Shown in pieces: positions 54,962 through 64,000 of a stretch of DNA of 64,000 bases (positions within the stretch are counted from its first letter, which is position 1; every line of letters starts with the position of its first letter). Where the stretch lies: contig CP007444.1 of the NCBI GenBank assembly GCA_000632805.1, forward strand, positions 558,001 to 622,000, read 5' to 3'. The DNA comes from Dyella jiangningensis. Its GTDB lineage: Bacteria > Pseudomonadota > Gammaproteobacteria > Xanthomonadales > Rhodanobacteraceae. The position numbers and the translations under genes were made by a program. Below the pieces are notes generated by a model, which saw only the letters and a list, made by a program, of their open reading frames with translations, was not told the origin of the DNA and did no database searches.

Positions 54962-56560
54962 TCACCCACGCCAAGGCACGGGGGCGAGCGGTTTATGCAG
55001 ATGAAGCCGCTGCGTGATGCCGGCCTGCGCGATCAGCTGCGCGTCGTGGCTGACCAGAACGAGCGAGCCACGATACGTCGCCAGCGCCTGTTCGAGCAGC
55101 AGGCGGCTGTCGAGGTCGAGGTGGCTGTCCGGTTCGTCGAGCAGCAACAGGTCATACGGCTCGATGGCGCTGTCCAGTGCGAGCAGAGCCAGCTTCACGC
55201 GCTCGCCGCCGCTGAGCAGCCCAGCGGGCAATTCGGCGCGATCTGCCCGCAGTCCGATCCCTGCGAGGTATTCGCGGTAGCGCGTTGGGGAGTGGCCGGG
55301 CGAAAGCGCGCGCAGATTGTCCAGGGCACTGAAGTCGTCGCGCAGCAGGCTGTAATGCTGATCGATCAGCAGCACCCGTTCGCCACGCCGTATGACGCCC
55401 TCGCGCAATGGCAGGCGACCCAGAATCGCGGCGAGCAGGCTTGACTTGCCGCTACCGTTGTCGCCTTCCAGATGCAGACGCTCGCCCGGTGCCAGGTACA
55501 GGTCGATGGGCGACGCATGACCGTGGACTGGCACCGCACCTTCCAGTTGAAGGGACGCATGCGTCGCCGGGAGCTCGCCCAGGTCGAACCGCTGCTCACG
55601 GTGTTGTTCGGCCCGAGCACGCGCCTGCGAGATTCGCTCACGCTGGCGATCCTGTTGTGAGCGCTGTGCCGTGTGCAGGCGCGCGCCTGTGTCTTCGGAA
55701 CGTTGCTTGCGTCGGTCGAGCAGGATGGTGGGCAGATTGGTGTTGGCGCGTTCGCGGTTCGCCTTCTGCTGGCGTTGCTCAAGGCGTTCGCGGTCGCGTT
55801 GCTGTCGCCGCTCCAGCAGCTTTTGCTCGCGCTTCGCCTGTTCCAGTTGCCGCTCGGCGGCTTCGGCATCGGTCTGACGTTGTGTCGCATAGGCGGCGTA
55901 GCCGCCGCCATACCGGCGCAGTCCGTGAGGGCCGAGCTCATCGATGCTGTCGGCGTCGTCGAGCAACTCGCGATCGTGGCTGATCAGCAGATAGCCACCT
56001 GCATGTGCTGCCAGACGTTCGCGCAGCCAATGCCGGCCACGACGATCGAGATGATTGCCGGGTTCATCCAGTACGAGGAAATGATCGGCCTGCTCGAACA
56101 TCGCCGTCAGTCGCAGGCGCACACGTTCGCCGCCGCTCAGGCTAGTCCACGGACGCGCGATGTCGTCGGCCAAGCCAGCCGCGGCGAGCCAGCGACGGAG
56201 GCGCTCGCGTACGTCCCAGTCATCGTCGAGAACGCTGAAATCCGCCGGATCGACGCTGCCCGCTTCGATGTGCTGGAGTGCGCGCAGCTTGTCATGCACG
56301 CCGAGCTGCGCCGCCACGGTGCCGGGCGATGCTGGCCAACGTTGCGGAAGATATGCCAGGGGCACGTGGCGGATGACGTGACCGTGGGTAGGTGCGAGCT
56401 CACCGGCAAGCACGCGCGCCAAGAGCGATTTGCCACTGCCGTTGCGCCCGACCAGCGCGTGCCGAGCAATGGCGTAGCTGGCATTGAGATCCTGGAATAC
56501 CGCGTCGCGCCCTGGCGGCGCAAAACCCAGTTGATGGGTAAGTATGGTGAAGGCTGTCAT
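54962..56560 (-). CDS. ABC-F family ATPase
   Basis: 532 residues, two ABC domains without membrane parts. Domain 1: Walker A GRNGSGKS, signature [12 protein letters not shown], Walker [13 protein letters not shown]. Domain 2: [31 protein letters not shown]. The linker (about 230-320) is a Gln/Arg/Glu-rich coiled coil, as in ABC-F proteins that enter the ribosomal E site. The usual DEPTNHLD is varied in both copies. Subfamilies include translation factors (EttA, Uup) and antibiotic-protection proteins; I cannot place this one. A GGAGGG site is 4 nt before the ATG; upp follows on the same strand. Confidence 0.88.
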   Translation of the reverse strand: MTAFTILTHQLGFAPPGRDAVFQDLNASYAIARHALVGRNGSGKSLLARVLAGELAPTHGHVIRHVPLAYLPQRWPASPGTVAAQLGVHDKLRALQHIEAGSVDPADFSVLDDDWDVRERLRRWLAAAGLADDIARPWTSLSGGERVRLRLTAMFEQADHFLVLDEPGNHLDRRGRHWLRERLAAHAGGYLLISHDRELLDDADSIDELGPHGLRRYGGGYAAYATQRQTDAEAAERQLEQAKREQKLLERRQQRDRERLEQRQQKANRERANTNLPTILLDRRKQRSEDTGARLHTAQRSQQDRQRERISQARARAEQHREQRFDLGELPATHASLQLEGAVPVHGHASPIDLYLAPGERLHLEGDNGSGKSSLLAAILGRLPLREGVIRRGERVLLIDQHYSLLRDDFSALDNLRALSPGHSPTRYREYLAGIGLRADRAELPAGLLSGGERVKLALLALDSAIEPYDLLLLDEPDSHLDLDSRLLLEQALATYRGSLVLVSHDAQLIAQAGITQRLHLHKPLAPVPWRG

Positions 56561-56767
56561 AGACCCTCCGTAGGGGAGTGGCGTACGACAGGGGGCCGGC
56601 GAGAAACACCGAAGGAGATCGACCGCCCTGTCACTCGTGGCCGAACGCGACGCGCCCTGAAGGGCGGCGGTCAGTCGGCATTCGAGCGGCTCAGAGGCGC
56701 ATGTCGGCGGTCAATCCTTGGAAGGCGTCAGGCGAAAAGCTTAGCAGGGGCTACTTAAGCGCGAATG

Positions 56768-56796
56768 AAAAAGGGTGCCGGCCAGCGCCGGCACCC
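56768..56796 (-). terminator. Intrinsic terminator of the PsiF gene
   Basis: 10-bp stem GGGTGCCGGC/GCCGGCACCC with loop CAGC. On the minus strand it is followed by TTTTTCATTC. Confidence 0.92.
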
Positions 56797-56814
56797 TCTG
56801 CATGCGTGCTGCGA

Positions 56815-57165
56815 TCAGTGGCCGGCGTTGGGCGGGTTGCTGCTCAGGCAGGTGCTCATGAACTGCTTGCGCGCATCGCCCTTCAGGCTCTTCGCCTGCG
56901 GGTCGGCGTTGCAGGCCTTCATCTTTTCCTGCTGGGTCATCTTGGCCGGCGCGGCAGCCTCGCCCTTCAGGCAGCTGCTCATGAACGCCTTGCGCTCATC
57001 GCCGGTCTTGCCCGTCGCCTGCTTGTTGCAGTCGGTCATGCGCTGCTGCTGCGCATTGGGCGCCTTTTTGGCCCCGGTGTCCGTGGCCTGCGGTGCGGCG
57101 AAAGCGGTGGAGGCGGCAAAGGCCAGCGCGACGCTGGCGACCATCAGGCTCAAACGCGAAGACAT
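56815..57165 (-). CDS. PsiF-repeat periplasmic protein
   Basis: 116 residues, signal peptide (LSLMVASVALAFAASTAFA) then two PsiF repeats, each with a paired Cys motif: MTDCNKQATGKTGDERKAFM, SSCLKG and MKACNADPQAKSLKGDARKQ, STCLSS. GGAGGG is 7 nt before the ATG. PsiF of E. coli was named as phosphate-starvation-inducible; its function is unknown. No Pho box is seen. Confidence 0.9.
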   Translation of the reverse strand: MSSRLSLMVASVALAFAASTAFAAPQATDTGAKKAPNAQQQRMTDCNKQATGKTGDERKAFMSSCLKGEAAAPAKMTQQEKMKACNADPQAKSLKGDARKQFMSTCLSSNPPNAGH

Positions 57166-57332
57166 GCGGGTACCCTCCTGGATGACCGGCGAGCGCCGGT
57201 GCCGCAAGTCTATGCCCGCCGACAGGCCGTAGGGGAGGGGAACTATCGACTTTTGCGCACTTCGTTCAGCAACGCCGCAGGCTGTGGGAGATGGCCGCTC
57301 CACGGATGGCCGCCGAAACCGCGGTGTCGTCA

Positions 57333-57368
57333 AACGAAATGGCCACGCCCGTTGCCGGACGTGGCCAT
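57333..57368 (-). terminator. Terminator of the secreted nuclease gene
   Basis: 9-bp stem ATGGCCACG/CGTGGCCAT with a 12-nt loop. The minus-strand continuation is TTCGTTTG. It is 25 bp past the stop codon. Confidence 0.75.
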
Positions 57369-57393
57369 GCTGCTTTACACGGGACTCGACGGG

Positions 57394-60216
57394 TCAGTGG
57401 CCGTGGCCACGCTCTTCGCCGTGGTCGTCATCGTTGCCGTGCGATCCGTTTTCGTCGCGATGCGGCGCGTAACCCATGTCACCCGGGCGCCCCGGCATGA
57501 ACAGATCCACCACGAAGCCATCGTGATCGGACACGCCGATCGCCTTGCGATAGTCGGTGGCCGTGGCGGCATCGGCTTCGGTCTGTGCTGGCGCATCGAT
57601 GTCGGCGCGGCCGTACTGCATCTTCAGGAAGCGCAGGCGCGCGACCTGGTTCAACAGTGCGTGGTCGAGCACCTGCACGGTCGGCACCTCGCGCCCCGAG
57701 TTGCCCGAGCCGGCCTGCGTGTAGCCCTGGATCGGGCCGAACTTCTCGGTGAAGAGGAACGAATAGCGGTCGTTCTGCGGCACCGATTCCACGGCGTTCC
57801 ACAGGGCCGGGTACACGATGTTCTTGCCCAGCTTCAGCAGGTTCTCGCTGTCCTTGTACTTGCCGGAGATCAGGCCCACCACGTCGACCCAGCCATCGCT
57901 GAACTGGTAGGCGTTGAAGTCACCCACCACGAGCAGTGGCTGCCATGGTGCTGCGATCTGCAGGCTCTGCACCTGATGGGCCAGCGAGGTCGACTGCAGG
58001 AAGCGCTTCTGGCGATCGCGCGTTGCGCTGTCGTCATCCTTGTCGACATTGGTGCGCGCCTTCGGATGGACCGAGATCACCTGGAAGCGGACACCACGCG
58101 CCTCGGCGGTGAGCAGCAACGGCGGGTGATCGTGGATGAACGCGGTCTGGCCATTGTCGTTCCACGTTTCATCGGCGGCCAATTGCCGGACGGACACCAC
58201 ATGCACGCGATCGCTGCGCACCAGGAAGCCGACATTGATGCCGCTGGGGTCATGGCCCGGCAACAGATAGGGCTGGTAGCTGGCGCGATAGTCGTCGTGA
58301 AGCTGCGTCGCCAACCCCTGCAGCAAGGCCAGGCTCTTCACTTCTTCGACCGACAGTACGTCGGGCAATTGCAGCACGCTGCCGATATAAGCCGCGAGGC
58401 GCTGCGTCTTCAGCGCCACCTCGTCCGGCGTCGGCTCCTTGCTGTTGCCGCTGCAGGTGAAGGTGGTGTTGAAGTCGCTGTCGCAGAAGCGCTCGGTGTT
58501 GAGTGCGCCGATGCGCAGCGCATAGGGCGCGGTGGGCGAGACCGAGCGCGGCATCTCCGCCACATGCTTGAGCGTGATGGTGGTCGGGATGAACGTATAC
58601 GCGCCGAAGTCGTAGGAGATGATGCCTTCAGCGCGGAACGTGCTGCCTGCCACGTACGGCGTATTGAGCGGCACGGCACCGAAATCCGCGGTGTTCATCT
58701 TGAACACTTCCGGATTGCCGCTCCAATTGGGCAGTTGCACGCCGTCGGGCACCGTGACGCCGAAGCGCACGCCCGGCAGGCGCAACGAGCGCTTGCCGTT
58801 CGCCGTGATGCTCACTTCGGCAAATGGTTCGCCGCTGAAGCGCTTGTTGCCGGTGTTGATCATGCCGTTCTCGATCACCACGCGCATGCCCACGAAGCAC
58901 TGGAAGTTGGTGGCGCCGCACGACAGTTTGTTCGGGTCGGAAGAGGGGATGTTTTCGCCGAACTTCACCGCAGTCGGCAAGCGCGCGCCGTGCGAGGTCA
59001 CCGCAACGGTAGCATTCTTCAGCTCGGTGAGCTGGTAGTAGTTGTCGACGGTGGCGTCGACGTTCACCACATCACCCACTGCAACGGCCGGTGCAGTCGA
59101 GGTGAACACGTAGATGCCGTTGGAGGTCAGCGGATCGGCATCGGCGCGGGCATCCGGCGTCTGCATGGTGAAGCCGCTCGGGCCCACCGCGGTGACAATG
59201 TTGCCGGTGGTCGTCACCGACTTGCCGACCAGCGGCGACACCTGCTCGCGACCCTGGATCTGCCAGATCTCGGCGGCGACCGGGATGTCGTACAGGATGG
59301 CGCCCATCGCCGTGTCGCGTGCGAGCGGAACATTGCCGCTGGGCTGGCTCAGCTTGACCTCGAACGCCTTGTCCTCGCTGGCCGTGGTGCGGCCGTGCAC
59401 GACCACGTTGAAGCCGGCCTGCGTCTGGCCCTCGGCGATGTTCAGCGTGGTGTCCAGCGCCTCGTAATCGCCATTGGCGACGGTGGCGGTGCCGTCCTGC
59501 GTTGCGGCATGCACGGTCACGCCGCCATTCGGTGCGGGCTGCGTGAGCGTCACCGTGAAGTGCATGTTGACGTTGGCGGCGCCACGAACGGTGGCACTGG
59601 CATCGGCAATGGACAGCGCCTGGCCGAGTACGACACAGGTGCTGGCGCTGTTGTGCGGAGCGGTGGGCGCGACGACGTCGAAGTCGGCCTGGTTGTCGCC
59701 GGTCTTGATCGGCAGCCCTGCCGTATCCGTCTTGCGGCGATAACCCTTGTCGGCATTGGTGCTGCCCAGCGAGGCCAACGGCGTGCCGGCCTTGTAGGCC
59801 GAGCCGGCAGAGAGGCCGATCTGGTCCAGCGTCTGGCCGGAGCCATCGAGCAACGCGAGGCCGCCGTCATCGGTGACGCCGGTGCTGTACTTGACGTCGC
59901 CTGTGACGTTGCCGGAATACCCGCCGCTGGCGCCGTTGGTCAACAGCAGGTAACAGCCCGAAGGAACGGACGTGCCGGCAGGCAAGGTCAGGCGCGTGCC
60001 GGTGGTGCCGCTCGCATTGGAGGCGTTGAGCTTGTAGCCGGACAGGTCCAGCGACTTGCTGCCGCCGTTGAACAGCTCGACGAATTCATCGTTGCCGCCG
60101 GCGGGGCCGCGGACTCGAAACTGGCTGATGCTGAGGTCGGCTGCCTGTGCCGCGCCGATCGACAGAACGACTAGCAGCGCGGCCCAGGAGGCGCGCCGAA
60201 CATACCTTGGTTTCAT
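57394..60216 (-). CDS. Large secreted ExeM-like nuclease with lamin-tail domain and His-rich end
   Basis: 940 residues. Signal peptide (AALLVVLSIGAAQA), lamin-tail domain at about 26-150 (ISQFRVRGPAGGNDEFVELF, NGGSKSLDLSGY), a Calx-beta-like region at about 200-300 (FTVTLTQPAPNGGVTVHAAT), OB-fold-like segments, and an endonuclease/exonuclease/phosphatase domain at about 570-910. That domain shows LSVEEVKSLALLQGLA, VVGDFNAY and VSDHDGFVVDLFMP, with Asp and His active-site residues. ExeM/ExeS-type nucleases degrade extracellular DNA and affect biofilms and phosphate supply. The C-terminus (HRDENGSHGNDDDHGEERGH) is an unusual His/Asp/Glu-rich tail. No rhombosortase or other sorting signal is visible. 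Confidence 0.88.
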   Translation of the reverse strand: MKPRYVRRASWAALLVVLSIGAAQAADLSISQFRVRGPAGGNDEFVELFNGGSKSLDLSGYKLNASNASGTTGTRLTLPAGTSVPSGCYLLLTNGASGGYSGNVTGDVKYSTGVTDDGGLALLDGSGQTLDQIGLSAGSAYKAGTPLASLGSTNADKGYRRKTDTAGLPIKTGDNQADFDVVAPTAPHNSASTCVVLGQALSIADASATVRGAANVNMHFTVTLTQPAPNGGVTVHAATQDGTATVANGDYEALDTTLNIAEGQTQAGFNVVVHGRTTASEDKAFEVKLSQPSGNVPLARDTAMGAILYDIPVAAEIWQIQGREQVSPLVGKSVTTTGNIVTAVGPSGFTMQTPDARADADPLTSNGIYVFTSTAPAVAVGDVVNVDATVDNYYQLTELKNATVAVTSHGARLPTAVKFGENIPSSDPNKLSCGATNFQCFVGMRVVIENGMINTGNKRFSGEPFAEVSITANGKRSLRLPGVRFGVTVPDGVQLPNWSGNPEVFKMNTADFGAVPLNTPYVAGSTFRAEGIISYDFGAYTFIPTTITLKHVAEMPRSVSPTAPYALRIGALNTERFCDSDFNTTFTCSGNSKEPTPDEVALKTQRLAAYIGSVLQLPDVLSVEEVKSLALLQGLATQLHDDYRASYQPYLLPGHDPSGINVGFLVRSDRVHVVSVRQLAADETWNDNGQTAFIHDHPPLLLTAEARGVRFQVISVHPKARTNVDKDDDSATRDRQKRFLQSTSLAHQVQSLQIAAPWQPLLVVGDFNAYQFSDGWVDVVGLISGKYKDSENLLKLGKNIVYPALWNAVESVPQNDRYSFLFTEKFGPIQGYTQAGSGNSGREVPTVQVLDHALLNQVARLRFLKMQYGRADIDAPAQTEADAATATDYRKAIGVSDHDGFVVDLFMPGRPGDMGYAPHRDENGSHGNDDDHGEERGHGH

Positions 60217-60377
60217 GGACCACTCCCTATCCGGGTCCGCGGTGGACCCATCAGGGTGAGGCTAATCAGCCATTGCGACAGTTTTGCGAAAGATTTTGCG
60301 TGGCCGCTCGAATTTGCGAAGCAGCTTACGTTTTTGCTGCGGATGCAAACAGGGTTCAACGGATCGCGGAGGGCAGC

Positions 60378-60408
60378 CAAGAGAAAGGGCGCAGTTCATG
60401 CGCCCCTT
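60378..60408 (-). terminator. Terminator-like hairpin after the aminotransferase gene
   Basis: 7-bp stem GGGCGCA/TGCGCCC with loop GTTCA; the minus-strand tail is TTTCTCTTGG. 60 bp after the stop codon. The remaining DNA up to the nuclease start (60216) shows nothing else. Confidence 0.55.
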
Positions 60409-60467
60409 CTGTTGATCATGCAGACGTGGACGCCGCTGCCGCACAGGCAACGACGTCTTCGCTCCGA

Positions 60468-61964
60468 TCAGGCCGCTTCGGCCTTGAGCTTGCGCGGACC
60501 ATTGAGCAGCGCCTGGCGCACATGCGACACCACCAGGTCCACTTCGTCGCTGCTCACGAGGAAATGCGGTGTGAAGCGCAGCGAGTTGGTGCCGCCATGG
60601 ATCACGCCCACGCCACGTTCGCGCATGTACTCCTCGATGGAGTTGGCGCCGTAGCACTTGAACTCCGGCGAAAGCTCGCACGAGAACAACAGGCCCGTGC
60701 CCTGCACCTTGGTGATCAGGCCGCCGAGTTCGTTCTTCAGCACGTTGAGCTTGTCGACGAATTCCTTGCCGCGCTCGCGGATGTTGTTGCGCACCTCGTC
60801 GGTGAGTTCGTTGAGCGTGGCCAGTGCCACATCCAGCGCACGCGGATTGGCGGTCATGGTGTTGCCGTAGATGCCCTTGCGATAGAGCCCCGCGGTGCGC
60901 TCGCTCACGGCCAGCACCGACAACGGATACTGGCCCGCGTTGAGCGCCTTGGAGAACGTCTCCATGTCCGGCGGCGCCAGCTTCTCGAAGCCAGGATAGT
61001 CGGTGACCGACAGCACGCCATGCGCGCGCAGGCCGGCCTGGATCGAATCCACCATCAGCAGCGTGCCGTGCGCTTCGGTGAGCGCGCGTGCCTTCTGGTA
61101 GAACTCCGGCGTCACCGCGCGGCCCGGGTCGCCTTCGCCCATCACCGGCTCGAGGAACATCGCCTCGATGAACCAGCCGTGCTTGTCGGCGTCGGTGAAC
61201 ACGGCTTCCAGCTGCGCGATGTCGTACGGCTGCACGGTGAGCAGCGTGTCCTCATGGCGATAGCTGGCCAGGTGCTGCACATAGGTCTTGCGCGTGGAAT
61301 CGGAATACAGCGCCGGGCGGTCGGTGCGGCCGTGGAACGCGCCCTTCACCGCGACGCGCTTGATGGTGCGGCCGGCATGGCGTCCACCGCCATCGGTCAT
61401 CAGCTTGGCGTTGACGTCGGCGATGCGGCAGGCGAGGCCGACGGCCTCGGAACCGGAGTTGAGACACAGATAGCGCGCATACGGATTGCTGCCGCGGTGG
61501 ATGCCCAGCTCGCGGTCCATCGCCTGCGTGAAGCGCATCTGCGAAATGCTCGGCGTCATCACGTTGGCCATCACCTGCGGACGCGCCAGCGCGGCGTCGA
61601 TGGCCGCATGGTTGTGGCCGAAGCCCAGCATGCCGTAGCCACCGTTGTCGTGGATCACCGCACCCTTGAAGCTCACCACCCACGGACCGCGCGCGGCTGC
61701 CGGCAGGTACGGATTGATGGCGTCGTCGGGATAGAAATTGACGAATCCCGTCTGCGCCTTCGCCATCTGCTCGCTTTCGTCGAGCTTGAGGAAGTCGCCC
61801 AGTTCGCCGCGCAGCTCGCGATGGCGCGCGACGGCTTCACCGATGGCCTGCGCGAGCTCCGGATGGCTGGCCGCAAAACGCTCGATGGTGGCGTCGTCGA
61901 GTCCGGTGGTCAGCGGTGCACCGCCGAATTCGCGCAGTTCGCGCAACTGTTCAATCACGCCCAT
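60468..61964 (-). CDS. Class III pyridoxal-phosphate aminotransferase
   Basis: 498 residues from ATG 61964, which has GGAGGA 5 nt upstream; the frame open to 62234 is not used. Fold-type I class III motifs: CLNSGSEAVGLACRIADVNA (cofactor phosphate region), GAFHGRTDRPALYSDSTRKT, the Asp-containing MVDSIQAGLRAHG (canonical DEVQTGxGRTG-like), and FSKALNAGQYPLS with the Lys that binds PLP. Class III enzymes act on ornithine, lysine, GABA, acetylornithine and similar omega-amines. The DSIQ variant and the N-terminal extension do not match an enzyme I can name. Neighbours give no pathway. Divergent from the ABC exporter. Confidence 0.85.
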   Translation of the reverse strand: MGVIEQLRELREFGGAPLTTGLDDATIERFAASHPELAQAIGEAVARHRELRGELGDFLKLDESEQMAKAQTGFVNFYPDDAINPYLPAAARGPWVVSFKGAVIHDNGGYGMLGFGHNHAAIDAALARPQVMANVMTPSISQMRFTQAMDRELGIHRGSNPYARYLCLNSGSEAVGLACRIADVNAKLMTDGGGRHAGRTIKRVAVKGAFHGRTDRPALYSDSTRKTYVQHLASYRHEDTLLTVQPYDIAQLEAVFTDADKHGWFIEAMFLEPVMGEGDPGRAVTPEFYQKARALTEAHGTLLMVDSIQAGLRAHGVLSVTDYPGFEKLAPPDMETFSKALNAGQYPLSVLAVSERTAGLYRKGIYGNTMTANPRALDVALATLNELTDEVRNNIRERGKEFVDKLNVLKNELGGLITKVQGTGLLFSCELSPEFKCYGANSIEEYMRERGVGVIHGGTNSLRFTPHFLVSSDEVDLVVSHVRQALLNGPRKLKAEAA

Positions 61965-62246
61965 GGGTTCCTCCTTCAGGATCGACTTGCCTGCCTCCCA
62001 GTGGCGGGCGCGCCGATGTTTCAACGAATGCAGTACGGAAACGCATGATCGACCCGCGTTCCCCGGCCTGTGGGGCCATGTCGCACTGCGATCCGCCGCG
62101 GATGTGCAGTGCAACGACCATCCGAGCATAGCGCGGCGGTTTCGCCGCCGGTACCCCGGGTGACGCCTGTCACCTGCGTCTGCTGACGTCCGCGACTGCC
62201 GGCAAACCCTTGTGGTGCCTAGCATGGCAAGCAAGGAGGAGTAGCC

Positions 62247-63161
62247 ATGGAACCTGCAGTCGCGGTGGTCGCCAGCCTGGCTGGCGCAGTGAAACGTTAT
62301 GGCGATTTAACGGCCCTCGATGGCCTCGATCTCATGCTGCACCGCGGCGAACTGCTGGCGCTGCTTGGACCCAACGGTGCAGGCAAAAGCACGGCCATCA
62401 GCTTGCTGCTGGGGCTCGTGCGCGCCGATGGCGGCCGCGTGGAGTTGTTCGGCCAAGATCCGCAAGACATCCGCGCGCGCCGCCGGGTAGGCGTGATGTT
62501 GCAGTCGGCCGTGCTGCCGGCAACGTTGAGCGTGGCGGAATTGTTGCGCCTCACCATGAGCTACTACCCCGCGCCGCGTGCGTTGGAAGAAGCGGGCGAA
62601 CTGGCAGGCGTTACCGATCTTCTGTCGCGCCGCTATGCCGCACTGTCCGGTGGCCAGCAGCGGCGCGTGCAATTCGCCATGGCCTTGTGCGGCCGCCCTG
62701 AGTTGCTGTTCCTCGACGAGCCCACGGTCGGCATGGATATCGAGGCGCGCCAGAAGCTGTGGGCGGCGATACGCAAACTGCTGGCCGAGGGTTGCGCCAT
62801 CGTGCTCACCACGCACTACCTGGAAGAAGCCGAAGCGTTGGCGCAACGCGTGGTGGTGCTTGCCAAGGGACGGGTGCTGAGCGACGGCAGCGTGCAAGCC
62901 TTGCGCGCCCGCGTGGCACGGGCACGCATTCGCTGCCTCAGCGATCTCGATGCGCATGCCATTGCGCAGTGGTCGCAGGTGACGTCGGCGACGCGCGAGG
63001 GAGCGCGATTGGCCATCCAAACCGATGCCGCCGAGTCTGTGGTGCGGCGACTGCTCGATGCGGACCCGGCGCTGAGCGAGCTTGAGGTCTTGCGTGCGGG
63101 GCTGGCCGAGGCGTTCACCGAACTAACCCGCGAAACATCCACGGAACAGGAGGCTGCGTGA
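62247..63161 (+). CDS. ABC-2 type exporter ATPase subunit
   Basis: 304 residues. Walker A LGPNGAGKST, signature LSGGQQRRVQFAMAL, Walker B LLFLDEPTVGMDIEA, and H-loop TTHYLEEAEALAQR. A C-terminal extension (about 215-300) is typical of drug- or lipid-type ABC-2 ATPases. GGAGGAG lies 6 nt before the ATG. Stop and permease start overlap by one base (TGATG). In related genomes such a pair is followed by a DesK-like two-component system, which could lie beyond the window; this is inference. Confidence 0.95.
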   Translation: MEPAVAVVASLAGAVKRYGDLTALDGLDLMLHRGELLALLGPNGAGKSTAISLLLGLVRADGGRVELFGQDPQDIRARRRVGVMLQSAVLPATLSVAELLRLTMSYYPAPRALEEAGELAGVTDLLSRRYAALSGGQQRRVQFAMALCGRPELLFLDEPTVGMDIEARQKLWAAIRKLLAEGCAIVLTTHYLEEAEALAQRVVVLAKGRVLSDGSVQALRARVARARIRCLSDLDAHAIAQWSQVTSATREGARLAIQTDAAESVVRRLLDADPALSELEVLRAGLAEAFTELTRETSTEQEAA

Positions 63162-63955
63162 TGCAGACGATCGATCTGGCCCTTGCTACTGCACCGACGC
63201 ACCAGGCCATGCCCTTGCGCCGCGTGCTCGGCGCCTACCTCGCCGAAGCACGGAGCGAATGCCTGCGCTATCTGCGCGCGCCCAGCTTCCTGTTGCCGGT
63301 GGTGCTGTTTCCTACGATGTTCTATCTGTTGTTCGGCATCGTGATGAATCACGCCGCGGACCCTCACGCGCTGACCTACCTGCTGGCGAGCTATGGCGTA
63401 TTCGGCGTGATGAGCCCTGGCCTGTTCGGCTTCGGCGTTTCGCTGGCGATGGAGCGCGATAACGGCCTGCTGACGCTCAAGCGGGCCTTGCCGATGCCGC
63501 CGGGCGCCTACCTGCTGGGCAAGATGCTGATGGCGATGCTGGCGGCCGGCGTAGTCATCCTGCTGTTGCTCGCGATGGCGCTTGGCCTGGGGCACGTGCA
63601 GCTCACCGCTGGCCGGGCAGGCCTGCTATTGCTCACCGGCATGCTGGGCGTCCTGCCGTTCTGCGCGATGGGCATGTTCGTCGGCACGCTGGTGAGAGGG
63701 CAGGGCGCGCCTGGCGTGCTCAACCTGATCTATCTGCCGATGTCCTTCATGTCCGGCCTGTGGATTCCGCTGTCGATGCTGCCGTCCGCGCTGCAGCGCC
63801 TGTCGCCGGTCTGGCCGAGTACCCATCTGCAACAGATCGCGCTTCACGCGGTGGGCCTGGGGCAGGGGCCGGAATGGACGCACGTGCTGGTTCTGCTGGT
63901 CTTCGGCGTGGGGTTCTCTCTGCTGGCGGCTCGACGCCTGCGTCGCATCGGTTGA
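63161..63955 (+). CDS. ABC-2 type exporter permease
   Basis: 264 residues with about six membrane segments. Landmarks include LLPVVLFPTMFYLLFGIVMN, SPGLFGFGVSLAMERDNGLL (ABC-2 signature region), and LIYLPMSFMSGLWIPLSMLP. It forms a homodimeric channel with the preceding ATPase; substrate unknown. GTG 63158 is an alternative start. The last 45 bases of the window after its stop hold no full gene; a start for the next gene may be near 63985. Confidence 0.93.
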   Translation: MQTIDLALATAPTHQAMPLRRVLGAYLAEARSECLRYLRAPSFLLPVVLFPTMFYLLFGIVMNHAADPHALTYLLASYGVFGVMSPGLFGFGVSLAMERDNGLLTLKRALPMPPGAYLLGKMLMAMLAAGVVILLLLAMALGLGHVQLTAGRAGLLLLTGMLGVLPFCAMGMFVGTLVRGQGAPGVLNLIYLPMSFMSGLWIPLSMLPSALQRLSPVWPSTHLQQIALHAVGLGQGPEWTHVLVLLVFGVGFSLLAARRLRRIG

Positions 63956-64000
63956 AGTACGATGCATGCCGCTGATCAGCCCATGGGGAGGTGGGGACGA

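Noticed and set aside
56578-60174. 1198-codon open frame on the plus strand
   Set aside because: Antisense to the secreted nuclease and PsiF genes; composition is His/Arg-rich shadow sequence.
60147-62048. 633-codon open frame on the plus strand
   Set aside because: Antisense to the class III aminotransferase; shadow composition.

Overview
This is a high-GC gammaproteobacterial chromosome segment. Gene content and order point to the Xanthomonadales, most likely the Rhodanobacteraceae (Dyella, Luteibacter, Rhodanobacter or Frateuria type). The supporting features are the miaB-phoH-ybeY-corC cluster, petABC followed by sspA-sspB, nadC with a DUF1631 protein, large TonB-dependent receptors including an Oar-like one, and two families of short intergenic palindromes typical of this order. 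The genus is inferred from family and synteny knowledge; no 16S or other marker is present.

Left part (1-10.4 kb): a type IV pilin with a candidate sigma-54 promoter, then a leftward cluster miaB > phoH > ybeY > corC > DUF4105 protein > corA (tRNA modification, ribosome maturation, divalent-cation handling). A lytic transglycosylase and a DegS-type envelope protease converge at its right end. From 10.8 to 14.8 kb are the cytochrome bc1 complex (petA, petB, petC) and the stringent starvation proteins sspA and sspB. From 14.8 to 18.9 kb a leftward group holds a Trm112-like protein, a DUF1631 protein, nadC and a DUF3301 protein. Divergent from it are purE-purK, then sodB (leftward), grxD, an SDR protein, marC and an OlsF-like two-domain acyltransferase.

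Middle (25-41 kb): two TonB-dependent receptors. Each is preceded by an AT-rich promoter-like region and a short leader ending in an intrinsic terminator. Then come ppnN, tRNA-Asn, a lone FimT/GspH pseudopilin, uvrB, tRNA-Val, hemJ and the translation block thrS-infC-(gap)-rpmI-rplT-pheS-pheT-ihfA-merR, followed by tRNA-Pro. infC appears to start with the rare codon ATC. It is separated from rpmI by a 650-bp gap with a strong terminator, repeats and a new promoter.

Right part (45.6-64 kb): serA divergent from a D-2-hydroxyglutarate dehydrogenase gene, a periplasmic beta-propeller protein, proline iminopeptidase, a chemoreceptor-EAL/GGDEF operon behind an excellent sigma-28 (FliA) promoter match, upp with an ABC-F ATPase, a PsiF protein, a large secreted nuclease with a histidine-rich tail, a class III aminotransferase, and the two genes of an ABC-2 exporter.

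I see no prophage, integrase, insertion sequence, CRISPR array or known defence island. The window is mostly core chromosome. The most interesting signals are regulatory: receptor leaders, a possible thrS attenuator, the infC ATC start, the sigma-28 and sigma-54 sites, and the palindromic repeats.
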